64,000 nt of DNA from Collybiopsis luxurians FD-317 M1 (lineage: Eukaryota > Basidiomycota > Agaricomycetes > Agaricales > Omphalotaceae), in assembly GCA_000827265.1 (NCBI GenBank), contig KN834810.1:139250-203249 (forward strand), read 5' to 3'. Below are positions 22,165-34,103 of this stretch, one piece after another (position 1 is the stretch's first letter; every line of letters starts with the position of its first letter). The translations under genes and the position numbers were made by a program. The notes beneath the pieces were generated by a model. The model made no database searches. It worked only from the letters and a program-made list of their open reading frames with translations, and was not told where the DNA came from.

Positions 22165-22667
22165 AGTTCGCTTGCTTGCTACTTGCTCTGACCTTTCGCC
22201 AACTTTTCTCATTGTCTATTCAATTACTTACTATTATAGTCTGGTGTATGTGGATCGTAGACTCGTACTATGTCACTATTTCTTCCTATGACCTGCTTGG
22301 CTCAAGTTGGCACACCAAACGTAGTTGTGGCCGGACTGATCTTAGAGTGGATTATTGATCTTTCAGCCTGCTCTGGCAGAAGAGTACTCGTGACGAGACT
22401 CTGAACAATTCAATAATAAATCTCAAAGTCTCAAAGTCAGTCTCAGTATTGCAGCAACGTGGAAAGGAGCATGTGGGGGATGTGGAGGCATGGCAAAAGA
22501 AAAGCCCGTGCTCCTGGTTGAGGAGACTTTCAGCTTTTTCTGGAGAAGAATGAGCAGTCAGCGGTCCTAGTCAAATCCTAGCTTGCACATCGAGAGCACG
22601 ACGAGTAGGCTTGATCAGTTGCCGCTTAGCGCTAAGCGCTTGTACAAGTGCCGATCGAGATAAGATA
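22165..22667. other. Spacer between MITE and duplicated F-box locus
   Basis: No gene. It ends with two adjacent perfect palindromes (22625-22636 and 22639-22648) and a duplicated gagataagata motif exactly at the boundary of the segmental duplication. Confidence 0.45.
22625..22648. repeat. Two adjacent short palindromes at the duplication boundary
   Basis: CTTAGCGCTAAG (12 bp, perfect) and CTTGTACAAG (10 bp, perfect) are separated by two bases, about 20 bp before the left edge of the duplicated segment. They may be dyad protein-binding sites or breakpoint-associated structures. Confidence 0.6.
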
Positions 22668-23716
22668 GAGATAAGATAGTCTTTCCCGATTAGCGTGGGA
22701 ACTCATTCCATATATCCTGGTCGTCGACATCGATGTCCAACTCAGTTTCCACCCTCCGAGTTACCATCCCTGGAATTGACGGGATTCTCTCTATTCGATG
22801 CTCATGCTCAAACGCTCCATTGTTTTGTATTAAGACATCCTCCGAAATATTGTGGCCATATTCTGTATACGTGAACGAAACCAGAACCAAGTTTTGAAAG
22901 AGGAATAGTATAGTTCATGCTTCTCGTAAGTTTGTTGCTCTCTCTGTCTGCCAACGGTGTACCGAAAGTACTTATTCTTCATCCATGGCTACAGTCGCTC
23001 TCCGCTTTTGATAGGATCTTCGTTCATCCGACCGACGAATGATCCTGGGCCGACGAGCCTATCTAAGCTATCAACGGCTATATCTGAGTTTCCAGCTGGC
23101 TGCTAAAAGCGTATGATTCTGAGCCTCAAACAGGTTTCAAAGTCCTTGGGCAGCGGGCAGCGTCGCGCTTATACAGTAATTGTTGATCAGGACATATGGC
23201 AGTGTGGGAGGGACACTCCTAAACTTTGATGCTATGCCGCTCCTCTCACTGACATCTAGCGCCAGTGTTTCTCTTTCAACACCTCGCCCATGTTGCAAGT
23301 GTTCGTTTACTCGTCACCGGTTGACTAATGTTCACGGAAAATTTCCACAGGCAACCCACTTTCATCTGCCCGACCTCCTTCCAAGATCTCTCCGTTTTCA
23401 AGGAGCTTCCGGACCTTCTCTGGATACACGTTTTCGAACAATTAACTCGCTCACGAGACCGCTATCATGTTGTTCAGACCTGTAGGAAGTTCTATCTGCT
23501 CGGTCTTCGCGAGCTATATTCCCAACTTTCCTTCCGACACATGTCCCAGTTTCTCGATAACGTGTCGTTCTGGGAAGACAGGAAGGATGATATGGTCTCC
23601 GCACCTCGGTCTATTAGCGTTCATGGATCGTTCCTCAGTTTGTCTGGAAGGGAATTATTTTTGAGGTCGAATCTTGCAGCGGCTGAGGGAGGCACTAGGG
23701 CTTTTCTGCAGATTCC
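22668..23716 (+). repeat. Segmental duplication, right copy (intact F-box locus)
   Basis: Counterpart of 9165-10206. Here the coding sequence continues beyond the duplication into the full gene, so this copy is likely the ancestral locus. Confidence 0.92.
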
Positions 23717-26043
23717 GGCAACGTTTATGCAGAGGTTGACGATATTTCCAAACATCCGGGAGATGATTTTCGACGGTATATCTCTTCCGTTCGAATTCTA
23801 CCAGTTTCTATTCCTCTTTCCTAATCTTCGGGAACTCGCGGTTACAAATTGCACATTTCCTCGTTGTCCCGCACCGACAGAATTACGTTCTTCTCCTCCC
23901 TCTCGAGCGCGCACACAGTCCTTCTTATTCGAGGATCTTCCCGTCACGTCCCTTCGACTTTTAGGCAACAAGTGGTACATCAATCGCTCCTCTGCAATGT
24001 TCAGCGCTGTCGGTTCGCTTCTTACGAGCCAAGACGATGTGGATTACTATAACTTTCTCCATATCGCCCTCGCCAAAGATCTTCACACCCTGCACACCAA
24101 TTGGAATCTACAGACGGCTACCTTTTTTGGTGCTCTCGCTAGAGGCCGTCTGACGAGGCTTGATATTCCCGATCTTGACGGTGAATTCTCTCCGGAATTC
24201 CAAAACCAAACACATATTTGGACTCTCCCGTCTCAGCTCCACACCCTTCGTCTCACTACTCGGACCAAATCCGACTGGCTTCGCATACCGCTCCTGGCAC
24301 GTCACCGCGAACGAAGAACGTATACCATGAATCTCTCTCGTTTGCTCAAAACCTGCACTAAATCGGGATCTCTTCGAAGTCTTGCAATCGAGGGTTATGC
24401 CTACCCCTTTCGGCACCCGAGGGAACGGGTTCGGATGGTCGGGTTAGAGTCGTACGAGGGCCCTTTGGAGTTTTTGAGGAGTGTTTGGGGTGTTGGTGTG
24501 GATTTGAAGAGGGTGAAGGTTGTTGAGTCGGATGCGCAGGGGGGATTATTTGGTGTTCGGAGTAGGACTGATACTGTATGGTCGATGGATCATGACCATG
24601 GGCACTCTGTCGGTGCTGGTATGGGTGCGAGTGGGCAGAACGGAGGATCTGCTGGGACGCTGAGCTGGATGAAGTTGGCTCGAGTGTTTCAAGAGGAGCG
24701 AGGGAGGAATTATGCGGTTCTGGAAAAGCTCGATATCAAGGTTTTGGGTCCTTGGGAGGATGGAGTTATGGATGGTATTGTTAGGATATTTGGTGGGTTG
24801 AGGGATTTGAGAATTGAGGTTGTTGGAGGAGGAGCGATTATTGAAGAGGTTCGTCTCAAGCTTCGATAATGGAATTTTCATGTTCAGCTTATTTCTTTTT
24901 CTGCAGCTTGTTCTGAACTCTTTGGCTCATCGATACCTTGTGCGACTGCCGTCTCTCGAGACGTTCCATCTTTATAGTAATCGTACACCTGGACAAAATA
25001 TGTTATCTCCACTCCGAGCGTCGCTCCTCGCAAAAACGTCATTCCCATCGACATCGCCGTCGACTCCGATCAGTAGCAGCGGTACATCTACTCCAGCTTC
25101 CTCATCTGTATTTCCATCTGCTAGTTCATCCTCGTCCTCCACATCACTATCATCTCGCTCTCAGTCACCGCCGTACCCCATTCTGACAGGGACCGGGACA
25201 CGCCCAGGTACATACTTCACCGACCGGTGTATTTCGGAGTTTATCGCTGGGTGGATCAGAGATTTTTCCGGTGGTACTAGTAGTCATCACTCGAGGTTGA
25301 TGGAGATTAGGCTTACGAGGGATTCGGTCTGGCGTCGAGCGTCTTGTGCACCTGGGGATGACGAATGGTGCGAACGCGTCTTGGACGAGTATGCGTTTGG
25401 GCCTGAGGCTGGGTTGGATGGTGATTGGCGAGGCGGAGGTAGAGGGGGTGTTAGGGGCGCAGGCGGTGGGCTTGGGATGAATTGGGACTTGGGAGAAGGC
25501 GTGGAAGGCGTGGAAGGCGTGGATGATGAGGATGTCGGGGTAACGGACTGGATCATGACCACCAATACCGCCGCTCACGTTGGTGCTGTCAACCTTGGTC
25601 CAAGTGCCGATGTCCATTTGGATTGGGACGTAGGTGTTGATGCGGACGTATCTCTGGAGGTAGGGTTGCCAGATCTCGTTCCGGATTTGGTGATCTTTGA
25701 TACTCGAGCGCCCGTATCAGCGCTTTTGGAAGTTCCTATTGTTATCGTTGAGGTGATTGGCGGTGGTGGTTATTACATGGACGGTATGCTGGCGGGTGGA
25801 GGAGCGGAAGCCGGTAGTGTTATCAGACTCGGAGGAGTAGGCGGAGGCGGTGTAGTAGAAGATCTTTACTCGCCGAGCCAAGGGCATCTCGAACTTGAAT
25901 GGGATAATGCGAGGTGGCTGGCTAGATCTGAATTGGTTAGAGCTGGAGAAAGAAGCGATAGGCGGGGGCAGCTCGCAGATGGGGCTGGTGCCGATGTCGA
26001 TGTCGATAACGATAATGCAGTATTTGTGGAGGATGTAGATTGA
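23328..26043 (+). CDS. F-box domain protein with long low-complexity C-terminus
   Basis: Two exons, 23328-24848 and 24907-26043, encode 885 residues. The intron is 58 nt with donor gttcgt and acceptor ctgcag. Residues ~20-65 form an F-box (VFKELPDLLWIHVFEQL ... CRKFYLLGLRELYSQLSF), followed by LRR-like segments typical of basidiomycete F-box proteins (FPNIREMIFDGISL, FPNLRELAVTNCTF). The second exon has a Ser/Thr-rich stretch and then a Gly/Val/Asp-rich tail. F-box proteins recruit substrates to SCF ubiquitin ligases; the substrate is unknown. The ATG sits just before a cacag sequence that could be a 3' splice site, so a further upstream 5' exon cannot be excluded. Its promoter and first 130 codons are duplicated at 9165-10206. 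Confidence 0.82.
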
Positions 26044-27623
26044 TAGGACTGGATGAGCCAATTCCCTGATTCAATGTTTACTCTGTGCATGACGAGGTTG
26101 GATTGGGATTTTATTTGCGCAAAGGATATGTTGGAATATCTGTACACAATTTATTACAGTACACTTCCTCTCTTTCATTTGAATACCTACCTTCGATTTG
26201 TTGTATTTACATGTCTGGCCTACCCGATTCACAACAGAACAGTCTAATTGAACCTGCGCATTCTATACAAATCAAAACCCAATATTTTGCGGAACGACAG
26301 CATACCTTCAGTCAAGGTTTCGACTGTATATCCTCAAAGGTTAAAGCCTCGTCCAACTTTCTACCCTTGAAGGATGAGAAGTAATTAGTAGAAGCCTGAG
26401 GCTGGTTGACACTCGGAGACTGGGAGATGCGAACATGAGTGATACAATTGAAAAAAATTCTGATCTCCTCCAATGCGTTAGGTGTCATATCCTGATTTTA
26501 CCCATCAGCTTGAAGGTTGCTTGGAGGATACAATTACAAAATTTCCCTGACAACTATACGGAGGGGAAATAGCAAATTTTGGGACCTCTGTCGAGTGCGC
26601 ATCATTCTGAGCAACAGCAAGCTCTGCATCTATCGTTGTAAGATCTTCAGTCTTTGAAATGTGTGTGGAAGGTTGTGGAAATGACATTGATAGTAATAAA
26701 TAGACCGTTCGGCTCGGCTCGGCGCTAGACCCAGCTTACAAGCAGCGCACCACCATTTGAAGCCGAGCCTTGGGCGCACTAACAAAAATTGCTATGTATG
26801 GCAAGCTTTCTGCGATTTTTGGCCCTGTTACGCGTTCTGTTTTCCAAAACACCTTAGTTCATGGGGTAGCATTATGCATTGCATGAACTTATGGTCGTAA
26901 TTATACAGTACTTCTCCCGGGAGGGCCAGAGGCATAAATTGGAAGGCAGCTCGATTGCACAATAGGAGGAATGGTGTGCCGCATCTACCAGCTTAAACTG
27001 GCCTAATCATTTTTAACGCTTACGAGTAGTACTCCACACCTTGAAAGGTCTTGAAGAACGAATCTCAGCGCCGCCTCCGCAGTCCGAAAGAAGAGAAATC
27101 AACTCGATTGAAAGTTGCATGGATCACATCTTCGGTTGAATATTTGGTGCCCAGGGCTGCCTCTAGACCAGACTTCAGTGGTCCAAATGAAGATAGGTGA
27201 TGATCGTGAACAATAGAATGTGCTTATAACCCATTGGATCGATCCCGGAGACTGGAGTCCTACTGGTCCTACAGAAACTCAATAGAACTGGGGTGAACCG
27301 AGATCTCTCCAAGGGTGATGAGGTTCCATGCATATGCTCTACTCCCTCCATCTGGCAAAGTATTAGTAGCTGATAAATTCTATAGTCCTAAGTAAGTACA
27401 CTGGATTATAGGTATGTAAGTTCGAGAAGTATGAGCTAGGAACAAAAGTCACGTACCCTCAGAACAAACAAGGAGTTCTGAGGGTTGTATCGAATTTGGA
27501 TTCTATATATATGTTATAGGAAAGGGAAAAGAGATTAGGAGAAAAGAAAGATGAATAGGAAGTTATACAGCTGCACAAAGATACCGGAATGAAATGGAGG
27601 TTCTCGTCTTTATGGACGACGTT

Positions 27624-27643
27624 TTTGTCACGCACGTGACAAA
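27624..27643. promoter_or_regulatory. 20-bp GTCACG dyad with CACGTG core
   Basis: TTTGTCACG-CA-CGTGACAAA: perfect 9-bp arms around two bases, containing CACGTGAC, the core bound by bHLH factors of the Cbf1/USF type. No gene is called next to it, so its role is open. Confidence 0.4.
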
Positions 27644-28511
27644 TGCTTGTGTTTTTGCCCCAGTATGGTCCGTGGGACTGTGACACTGCTGTGACCTTTA
27701 CTAATCTGCTATGCGTCATCCTCTCATTTGGCATCTATGATTTGTTATGTAAAGGAAGAACGGCTTCGCAAAAAGCCGATATGAACTGTACTGGTGTAAC
27801 TGTGTCCAGCACTGTTCAAATCAGCTTTTGCCTTAGGCACTCCGCTTCCTTTCCTACTGGCCGTATTTACTGCTCGCAGCATTTGAGTTGAGCTGGCATA
27901 GAACAAATGGTAGAGCCGTGCTGCCTGATTAAAATCCGGTCCAGTAATATCTGCGCTAATCAGGAAAATCCTGGCTTCCTGATCACCGTTTTTCTGAGCA
28001 TGTCATGAAATTCTGATAGTGTAAACTAATATATTTTTTGACAAGCTGACTGGTCAGACATTATTTTTGTACCAGTCAGATGTCTTTTTTGATTGGGCCG
28101 TATGTGTTTGGGCGGCATGGCATTCACTCCCTAGGCCTGTTATTCAACTGTCTAATCACAATTGTGATGCTGAGTTCAGACAGATGTGTAAGTCTCGAAA
28201 GCCTACCCTTTAGGAGTGAACAGGTCACCCATAGTTACCTAACTCAACCTAGGTACTATTACAAAGGTGATACTTACACATGTGTATGTCCTGTAAATGT
28301 CCCGTAATCTTCCTTCAGTTTGACTCAGTTCAATTTCGGTTCCATCATTACACTAACTACATAGTTCTCCTAGCTAGATCATGGGATTATTGGCATCCAT
28401 GCTGGCAGGAAATGATTTTTAATTTTTTTTTTCCTCATTTATTGCCCTCTGTCCCAAAGGATGTGGTAGGCAGTATACTACGATTGTAAATAGAAAGGCC
28501 ATGTCTATACT

Positions 28512-28552
28512 CTTGCTATTAGAACTTACATGATGTAAGCTCTAATAGCAAG
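28512..28552. repeat. 41-bp near-perfect palindrome
   Basis: Arms 28512-28531 and 28533-28552 are inverted copies of 20 bp with one mismatch around a single central base (core cttgctattaga...). It could form a hairpin or cruciform, and it lies between two related AT-rich blocks. Confidence 0.75.
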
Positions 28553-28739
28553 AATATGTGGTATCTGCATAAAGAGCATAGGAGACGCACTGAAGCACAG
28601 CGGGAAATGATGAGAGAAAATGACATCATTTTGCTGATAACCACTAACTACATATCTCCTAACCAGATCATGAGATTATTAATGTACATTCAAGAATGCT
28701 CCATTGCTGCTCTGTAGCAATTACAATCAGATGATTTGG

Positions 28740-29215
28740 TGCGTGATGAGAGGTTGTGAATACACTACTGATGATGAGTAGTCCTGTATTAATTTGCTGC
28801 TGCACTATTGTTTAGTGGGCCACTCAGGCTCACTGCAAAAGAATTCTGCAGCATATTTGTACTCTCAAACTCTCACCAAGTCACTATGGTAGTCTTTGGT
28901 AGACTACAGTGCACAATGAGAAACTATGGATATTCTTTTCATTATATGTAGATATCCCTGAATCGATTTTCCACAGGATTCTTGGGCAGTGAAATGACTT
29001 GCAGAGCACCACAAAAGAGTTCTACAACATATGGATTCTTAGTACTGGAGTTTGGGCTTGACTGAGGCATTGGTAGAGTGCAGTTGCATGATGGGAGTTT
29101 ATGAATACAAGACTATCCTGCAGTGGATGAATTCATGGTTCACTGGTAAAGTGTTCAACAGCATATCTACACTGTCCGGCTCTGACTGAGTCACTGTTCT
29201 GCAATGCAGCGCATC
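28740..29215 (+). repeat. Decayed tandem repeat, about three units
   Basis: Three ordered blocks share the pattern aaagaattctgcagcatat / aaagagttctacaacatat / aaagtgttcaacagcatat, followed by a related (t)cactatggtag / gcattggtag / tcactg segment. A gaatacaNgact-type block comes between units. Unit length is roughly 150-190 bp. No coding sense. Confidence 0.55.
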
Positions 29216-31573
29216 CTGAGTGGCTGTACATCTAGAAAAAATACCTGTTGCCTAGGCTTCAATGAATTACGCTGATAAAACCCTAGGATGACCAGAGGGT
29301 CTGTGCTGCTCTGGTAGCAGAGGTACTTTCAGAGTGCCAAGAGACACCCCCCCAACCATGAGCAAACTCAGGTTATACAAAAGAACATAAAAAGCCTAAT
29401 TGGTTTTTATTAAGTTCTGAGCTTTCCCAGTTAATATCAGAAAAGGCAGGAAAAGATGAAAGCAGTAAGTTAGTCAATTGAAGCGCAGATGAATCTTCAA
29501 GCGGACAGTGAAACTTAAAAGTTGGCTTCTACAGTTCATACCAAGTGTATGTTCATTGCTAAATAAATAACTTCTGCAATACACTATAGTGGAAACTCTC
29601 TCTGAATTCAAAGTCACTAAGTTCATGCTTGCTATATCTGTATCTTCAATTGACGCTGCACTGCCGGTGGGTATTAGGGTGTGTTGGTGTCAGGTGAGGA
29701 GCTCGTTCATGAGCAAAAATGGAGTTGGAGAGCAAGCGACACATCAATCTCTGAGAAAGCATATGTGAGATAATGAGAAACCTCCAAAAAAGTATATGCA
29801 TACTCTGTGGCTCAGACCCTTTACATGCATCTTCCAGCTGCTTAGGGAGCGCACGACCCTAGGATATGTATCGCTTATGCAGTCTAGTCATACAGCCAGG
29901 TGGTGGCCCTGCAGTAGCTGTTACCATAGTCATTTTCATCACCGCATTTGGTCGATCCATCAATGAAACAGCGAAGCAAAAAAAAAAATTAAAAAATCAA
30001 CAATGCCATATGGAATATACCACCCAAGACTGAGAATATGAGGCCAATGGGTGCAGGAATGATCAAAATGAGGATTGTTCACTCCCAAGACCAAGTTTTG
30101 GTGGGAGTTTGTTGATCAGTATGTTGTGATTGTTGTTGTGTATCGTGAAATATGGTCAAATGTCCCCAGCTAGAGGTACCTAAAGGCAGCATATTTGCAC
30201 CAAAAAAAAATCCCACTGAATGTCTGGATGACATACCGGCCGCAGAACATCTCTAAACCACCATGCGTCTATGCTGGCAACAAACCAAAGAGCAATATTG
30301 GTTCGAAAGAACCACGCATTCCCATATTGACCATAGATGCAATAAGCTGGCTTTGAAGAGGAGGATTGGAGGCAGATGGAAAGAAGGGGCTGAAGCAAAG
30401 ATCTAGGATACTTGGAAGTTACATGAGAGACACAGTTGTGATGCAAAAGACTGGGGATATGTGGACAATGAGGAATGAGCAGAAGGCACATGGGCGATGA
30501 AGATGGTAGGCAGAAAGTCACGCAAGTCCCAAGCGTAACAAGACAGTGACATGTCTGAATATGGGAAAAGTGTCAATATAACAAGCACCGGGAGAAAAAA
30601 ACCAAAACACCCATAAGGACGATTCCTTCATTTCCTTCCGGACTTGTAATGTAATTTTCTTGAATGAATGCATTACTGTCAATGATTCAAACATTTCAAT
30701 TAGCCTGCAGGCAGGCCTGGAAAAGCGTCTCTGTGGGTTGAAATTTTTTGAAGTGCGGTACCTACTTGGATGGCATGCCACTCAATACATACCCCCAATC
30801 ATATTATCATATTGATTGTGGAGGCTCATTGTTAAGGGAAAAATTCAAAGGCAAAGGTCCAATCGGTCAGGGAACAGACAGAAGAACAGAAAAGAATAGT
30901 ACGGTATTGCGAAAATTTTATTTTCTAGAGATCAGATGCATGAAATTAAGATTAGATAAGACCGCGGAAGAAAATTTTCATATTATCTCGAAATTTGGGT
31001 AGATAACGGCCGATCATTGCAAACACAGCCCTGACTTCTATTCAGCCAGAGTTGGGGAAGAAGACAAGAAGCATGTGAAGGTATTGTTCACAAATTTCAG
31101 GGATATGAAAATGTAGTAAGCAAGTTTGACAGAGTGTTATGCCTTTTACAAGTGCATGGAATGTAATGAAATGCCAAGTGTTTGTGGTGGTGAATTCCAT
31201 GCCTGATCCTTTACAGGAATTTTTATATTAATGGTGTAATATTGATGAGGTCATGATAATAAATTACAAACCATTTCGAGTCTAGACTAAGTTGGGGTGG
31301 CGGCATTTGAGTCACCAGATACTGATCGGCACCACTGCGCAGGGCACGAGTCAGCATTGGCCCACTGCCAACGGCAGGGCATCAAGTGTTGGGTACCAAA
31401 TTCATGCCGCTGAGGTGTCATGTTATACAATTCCAAAATAGATCATGTCAAAGCTACAGCTGCAATCATAGTCCGTAGGTGATGATAAACTTACGCCCGA
31501 GTACCTACGAACCCAAGCGGAAGCAAAAGAAAAAACTGCGGTCATGGCTAGACCCTGCAGATGGGCTTGATAC

Positions 31574-31876
31574 CTAAGCTATGTTTACGGTGCCTGGAAT
31601 TACAGTGCTTCCTATGTTTACGGTGCTTCCTGGAACCCCGAGTACACTCTCAACTGTAGTTCCCGCAGTATCGCTCCTGACAAAACGGATTATTTGCCAC
31701 TCGCGCCTTTTCCAGGTCTGTCTTTTTTCAGATAGGAGAGTAAACCAACTCTCCTTGTCATCATTGAAGTCTCCACCACATGAAGTAACGGAGACATAAA
31801 TCGTATTTTTGGTTGTGTTGACTACAGTGATAACTTCGGCAACGGACATTCCTCCTTTGGTGCCAGCGTTGGACAT
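31574..31876 (-). CDS. Small 100-residue soluble protein
   Basis: Intronless, ATG at 31876, stop at 31574. The sequence has a regular beta-strand-like pattern (AEVITVVNTTKNTIYVSVT ... ESWFTLLSEKRQTWKRREW ... RFVRSDTAGTTVESVLGVPG). It resembles small single-domain basidiomycete proteins of the form 'xSWxxLxxxxxxTWxRxxWxxVxF'. I know no function for them. There is no signal peptide. The tail carries a short internal duplication (GSTVNIG / GTVNIA), matched at DNA level by a tandem tatgtttacggtgcttcc motif. It is isolated in AT-rich DNA, so the call rests on composition and family resemblance. Confidence 0.5.
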   Translation of the reverse strand: MSNAGTKGGMSVAEVITVVNTTKNTIYVSVTSCGGDFNDDKESWFTLLSEKRQTWKRREWQIIRFVRSDTAGTTVESVLGVPGSTVNIGSTVIPGTVNIA

Positions 31877-32412
31877 GTTATCTGTATAAAGATGGGCGTA
31901 TTCATCAATATATATGTAGCATACTGAAATCTGCTAGCTGTGCTTACTTCTTTATTAAGAAACTGGATGAAAATTGGTGCGAGATTTGTAGGAACAATGG
32001 GACCTGGACTAGGTCTTGAATGTCAACTGCAATGTCCAGCAGAGTGCAAGGGAGAAAGGGCTTTACAATGGCAAGTGTGGAATGAAATGCGAGTGAATAC
32101 AGTGACAAAAAGCACAATGGAAAATGCAGATGAGAGGGGGCTGAGGCAAGCAGTTGGTCCTTGAGGTGTTTAAATAGCCACCCCATACCCTCCATGGATG
32201 CAATAGGTCCGGTATTGTTCTAAGGTGCTATGCCTATCGTCAAATCTCATGTTGCTATCTATGCACCAGAGCTGATACCGGAAATGTCAGTATAGGAAAA
32301 CTTCATTTGAAATCCCCTGAATGTTGACTTTCACTGAGTAATATTGATGGACCCTGAGAGCTGATATATACATTCATACCAGACTCAGAGATTACTTATC
32401 TTGTCAACAGAA

Positions 32413-32570
32413 TTCCAATCCTCACTGCCGACCTCAATATACTGAGATTATAGGAATTCCTAAAGCCTAACCTGATGCGACAGACAGAACGGTTCTGCGA
32501 GTAGAATTCATCACGTCAAGCGCCAGTTAAGCCATGTCGGGAAATTGGCTGGGCCGTGACTTCACATAGA
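32413..32570 (+). repeat. Direct repeat, copy A
   Basis: Shares ordered blocks with 33186-33385: cctcac.gc.gacctc, aagcctaacctgatgcgaca, gtagaattcatca.gtcaagc and attggctgggccgtgac. It could be duplicated promoter sequence or diverged solo terminal repeats. Confidence 0.65.
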
Positions 32571-33185
32571 CTTCTCTCTTGACAGTTCTTCCGTAAAATT
32601 CTGATTCTTCGACAGTCCTTACTGCCCAGTTGACTTCAAAACAATGCCGCTCTTAGGGCCTGTTCAGTAGCAGAAAATGTTCCATTTTTCCGGAAATCAG
32701 TTTTTGTTTCTACTGCCAGGTACCTTGATGCGAGTGTTCAAATAAGCGCTGTTATGGACTGTGACCGAATGATCTTTCAATTACCTTGTTCTCGCCATTT
32801 TCGCTGTTCTCTTTCATGTCTGACAAACACCAAGTTCACTCCGAATACGGTCTGGGTGGCCATTAATCAGCTCCTGTACCCATGCATCACTAATTCACCT
32901 GTCGGGTGGGACTTGTGATATGGTTGCTTCCAGTAAAGGGGAGTATATATGACAGCTGCAATAGCTATCACATAAACAATGAGGAGGCATCTGAGCGATG
33001 CCATAGATTCCTGGCCAGTTTGTTGATCCATTATGAAAGGCAAACAGTGATGATTGTTATTGTTATCAGGCACAGTGACGCACTGTCACGCATGATGCAT
33101 GATGTAATGAAGGCGCTCATTGAAGTCGGATCATTTCTGCTACAGGACAGGCCCATAGATATCCAGCCCGATGCAACAGACAGGA

Positions 33186-33385
33186 TCCAATTGGAATTCT
33201 GATCCTCACCGCTGACCTCGGAATACTACCATTAAGTATTAGAATGCCCAAAGCCTAACCTGATGCGACAGAAGATTCTGCAAGTAGAATTCATCATGTC
33301 AAGCGCCAATCAAGCGCCTCTCTCAAGTGCCTCTCTCAGGTGCCTCTCTCAATCCCATCTCGGAAAATTGGCTAGGCCGTGACTA
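33186..33385 (+). repeat. Direct repeat, copy B, with internal 13-bp tandem array
   Basis: Matches copy A and includes three consecutive 13-bp units (AAGCGCCTCTCTC, AAGTGCCTCTCTC, AGGTGCCTCTCTC at 33312-33350) that copy A lacks. A TATATATCC-like box follows at about 33410. Confidence 0.65.
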
Positions 33386-34103
33386 GCAACGTCGCTCAGC
33401 CCCAACACAATATATATCCTTCATTACTAGTATTCTTACTAATACTCTTGATACAAGGAATCAGGACCAATTTTGCATGAACTGCCGTAAGTCTTTATAT
33501 TATTGGCGGAAATGTTGATAATGATGAGGTTTAGATTGGGTTTAGAGGCTCAGAAGGTAGTTTCAATGAGAGGGTAAAGTTCTGCATTCCGACTGCCTAA
33601 GATCGGATGAAGAGTTAGAGAAGCAGAATATAATCACTATCATGGCACCATTACTGAAGGAAATAAATGGATGCAAAGGTTGACGTGGATTAGTATGCTG
33701 TTAATGCAACCCTAGTACAAAGATCTGAGATACATAACAGGAGAACACGAGGAAGAAAAAATACAAAGATTGAGGCACAAACCATGTTTAGAACTTTGCC
33801 TGCAGATTGCCATTTCTTGCTGAAAGTCACTCCGGCACACCAGGCTTTGACGAGACAAGTCTGACATTTCATCTGAATGATAACTCGCAGAGAATTGAAG
33901 TAGGTAAGTTCTGCAAACATGAACCTAACTCCAAAGACCGGTCGCCTTTTTCTTTCTTTTCTTTTTTTACTGCCCTTCTTCAATCCGGAAAAACAGTTGG
34001 AGCTTGCCAAATGACCGGCATCTCTCCGACTCTACTTCCAAGCTCCAGCTCAGTTATATTGAGTTCTCAGGGTGCACTTTTTTCTCAGCGATCCTCTGTT
34101 CAG

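Larger units (their letters stand above)
26044..31573. other. 5.5-kb AT-rich gene-poor region with decayed repeats
   Basis: No gene is supported on either strand. Contents seen: a GTCACG dyad at 27624-27643, a near-perfect 41-bp palindrome at 28512-28552, decayed tandem units at about 28740-29215, and a copy at 31150-31430 of the old repeat also present near 18505. Minus-strand open frames at 30180-30781 have scattered hydrophobic stretches but no splice-consistent gene. It looks like an old mobile-element graveyard. Confidence 0.5.
31877..34103. other. AT-rich intergenic DNA with a direct repeat pair
   Basis: No gene supported. Two related blocks at about 32413-32570 and 33186-33385 share agcctaacctgatgcgaca, gtagaattcatca, gtcaagcgcca and attggct(a/g)ggccgtgac in the same order and orientation, about 0.8 kb apart. 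Confidence 0.5.

Noticed and set aside
30180..30781. Minus-strand open frames with hydrophobic stretches
   Set aside because: Three overlapping frames, no splice sites that link them, no recognisable motif; the surrounding DNA is decayed repeat.
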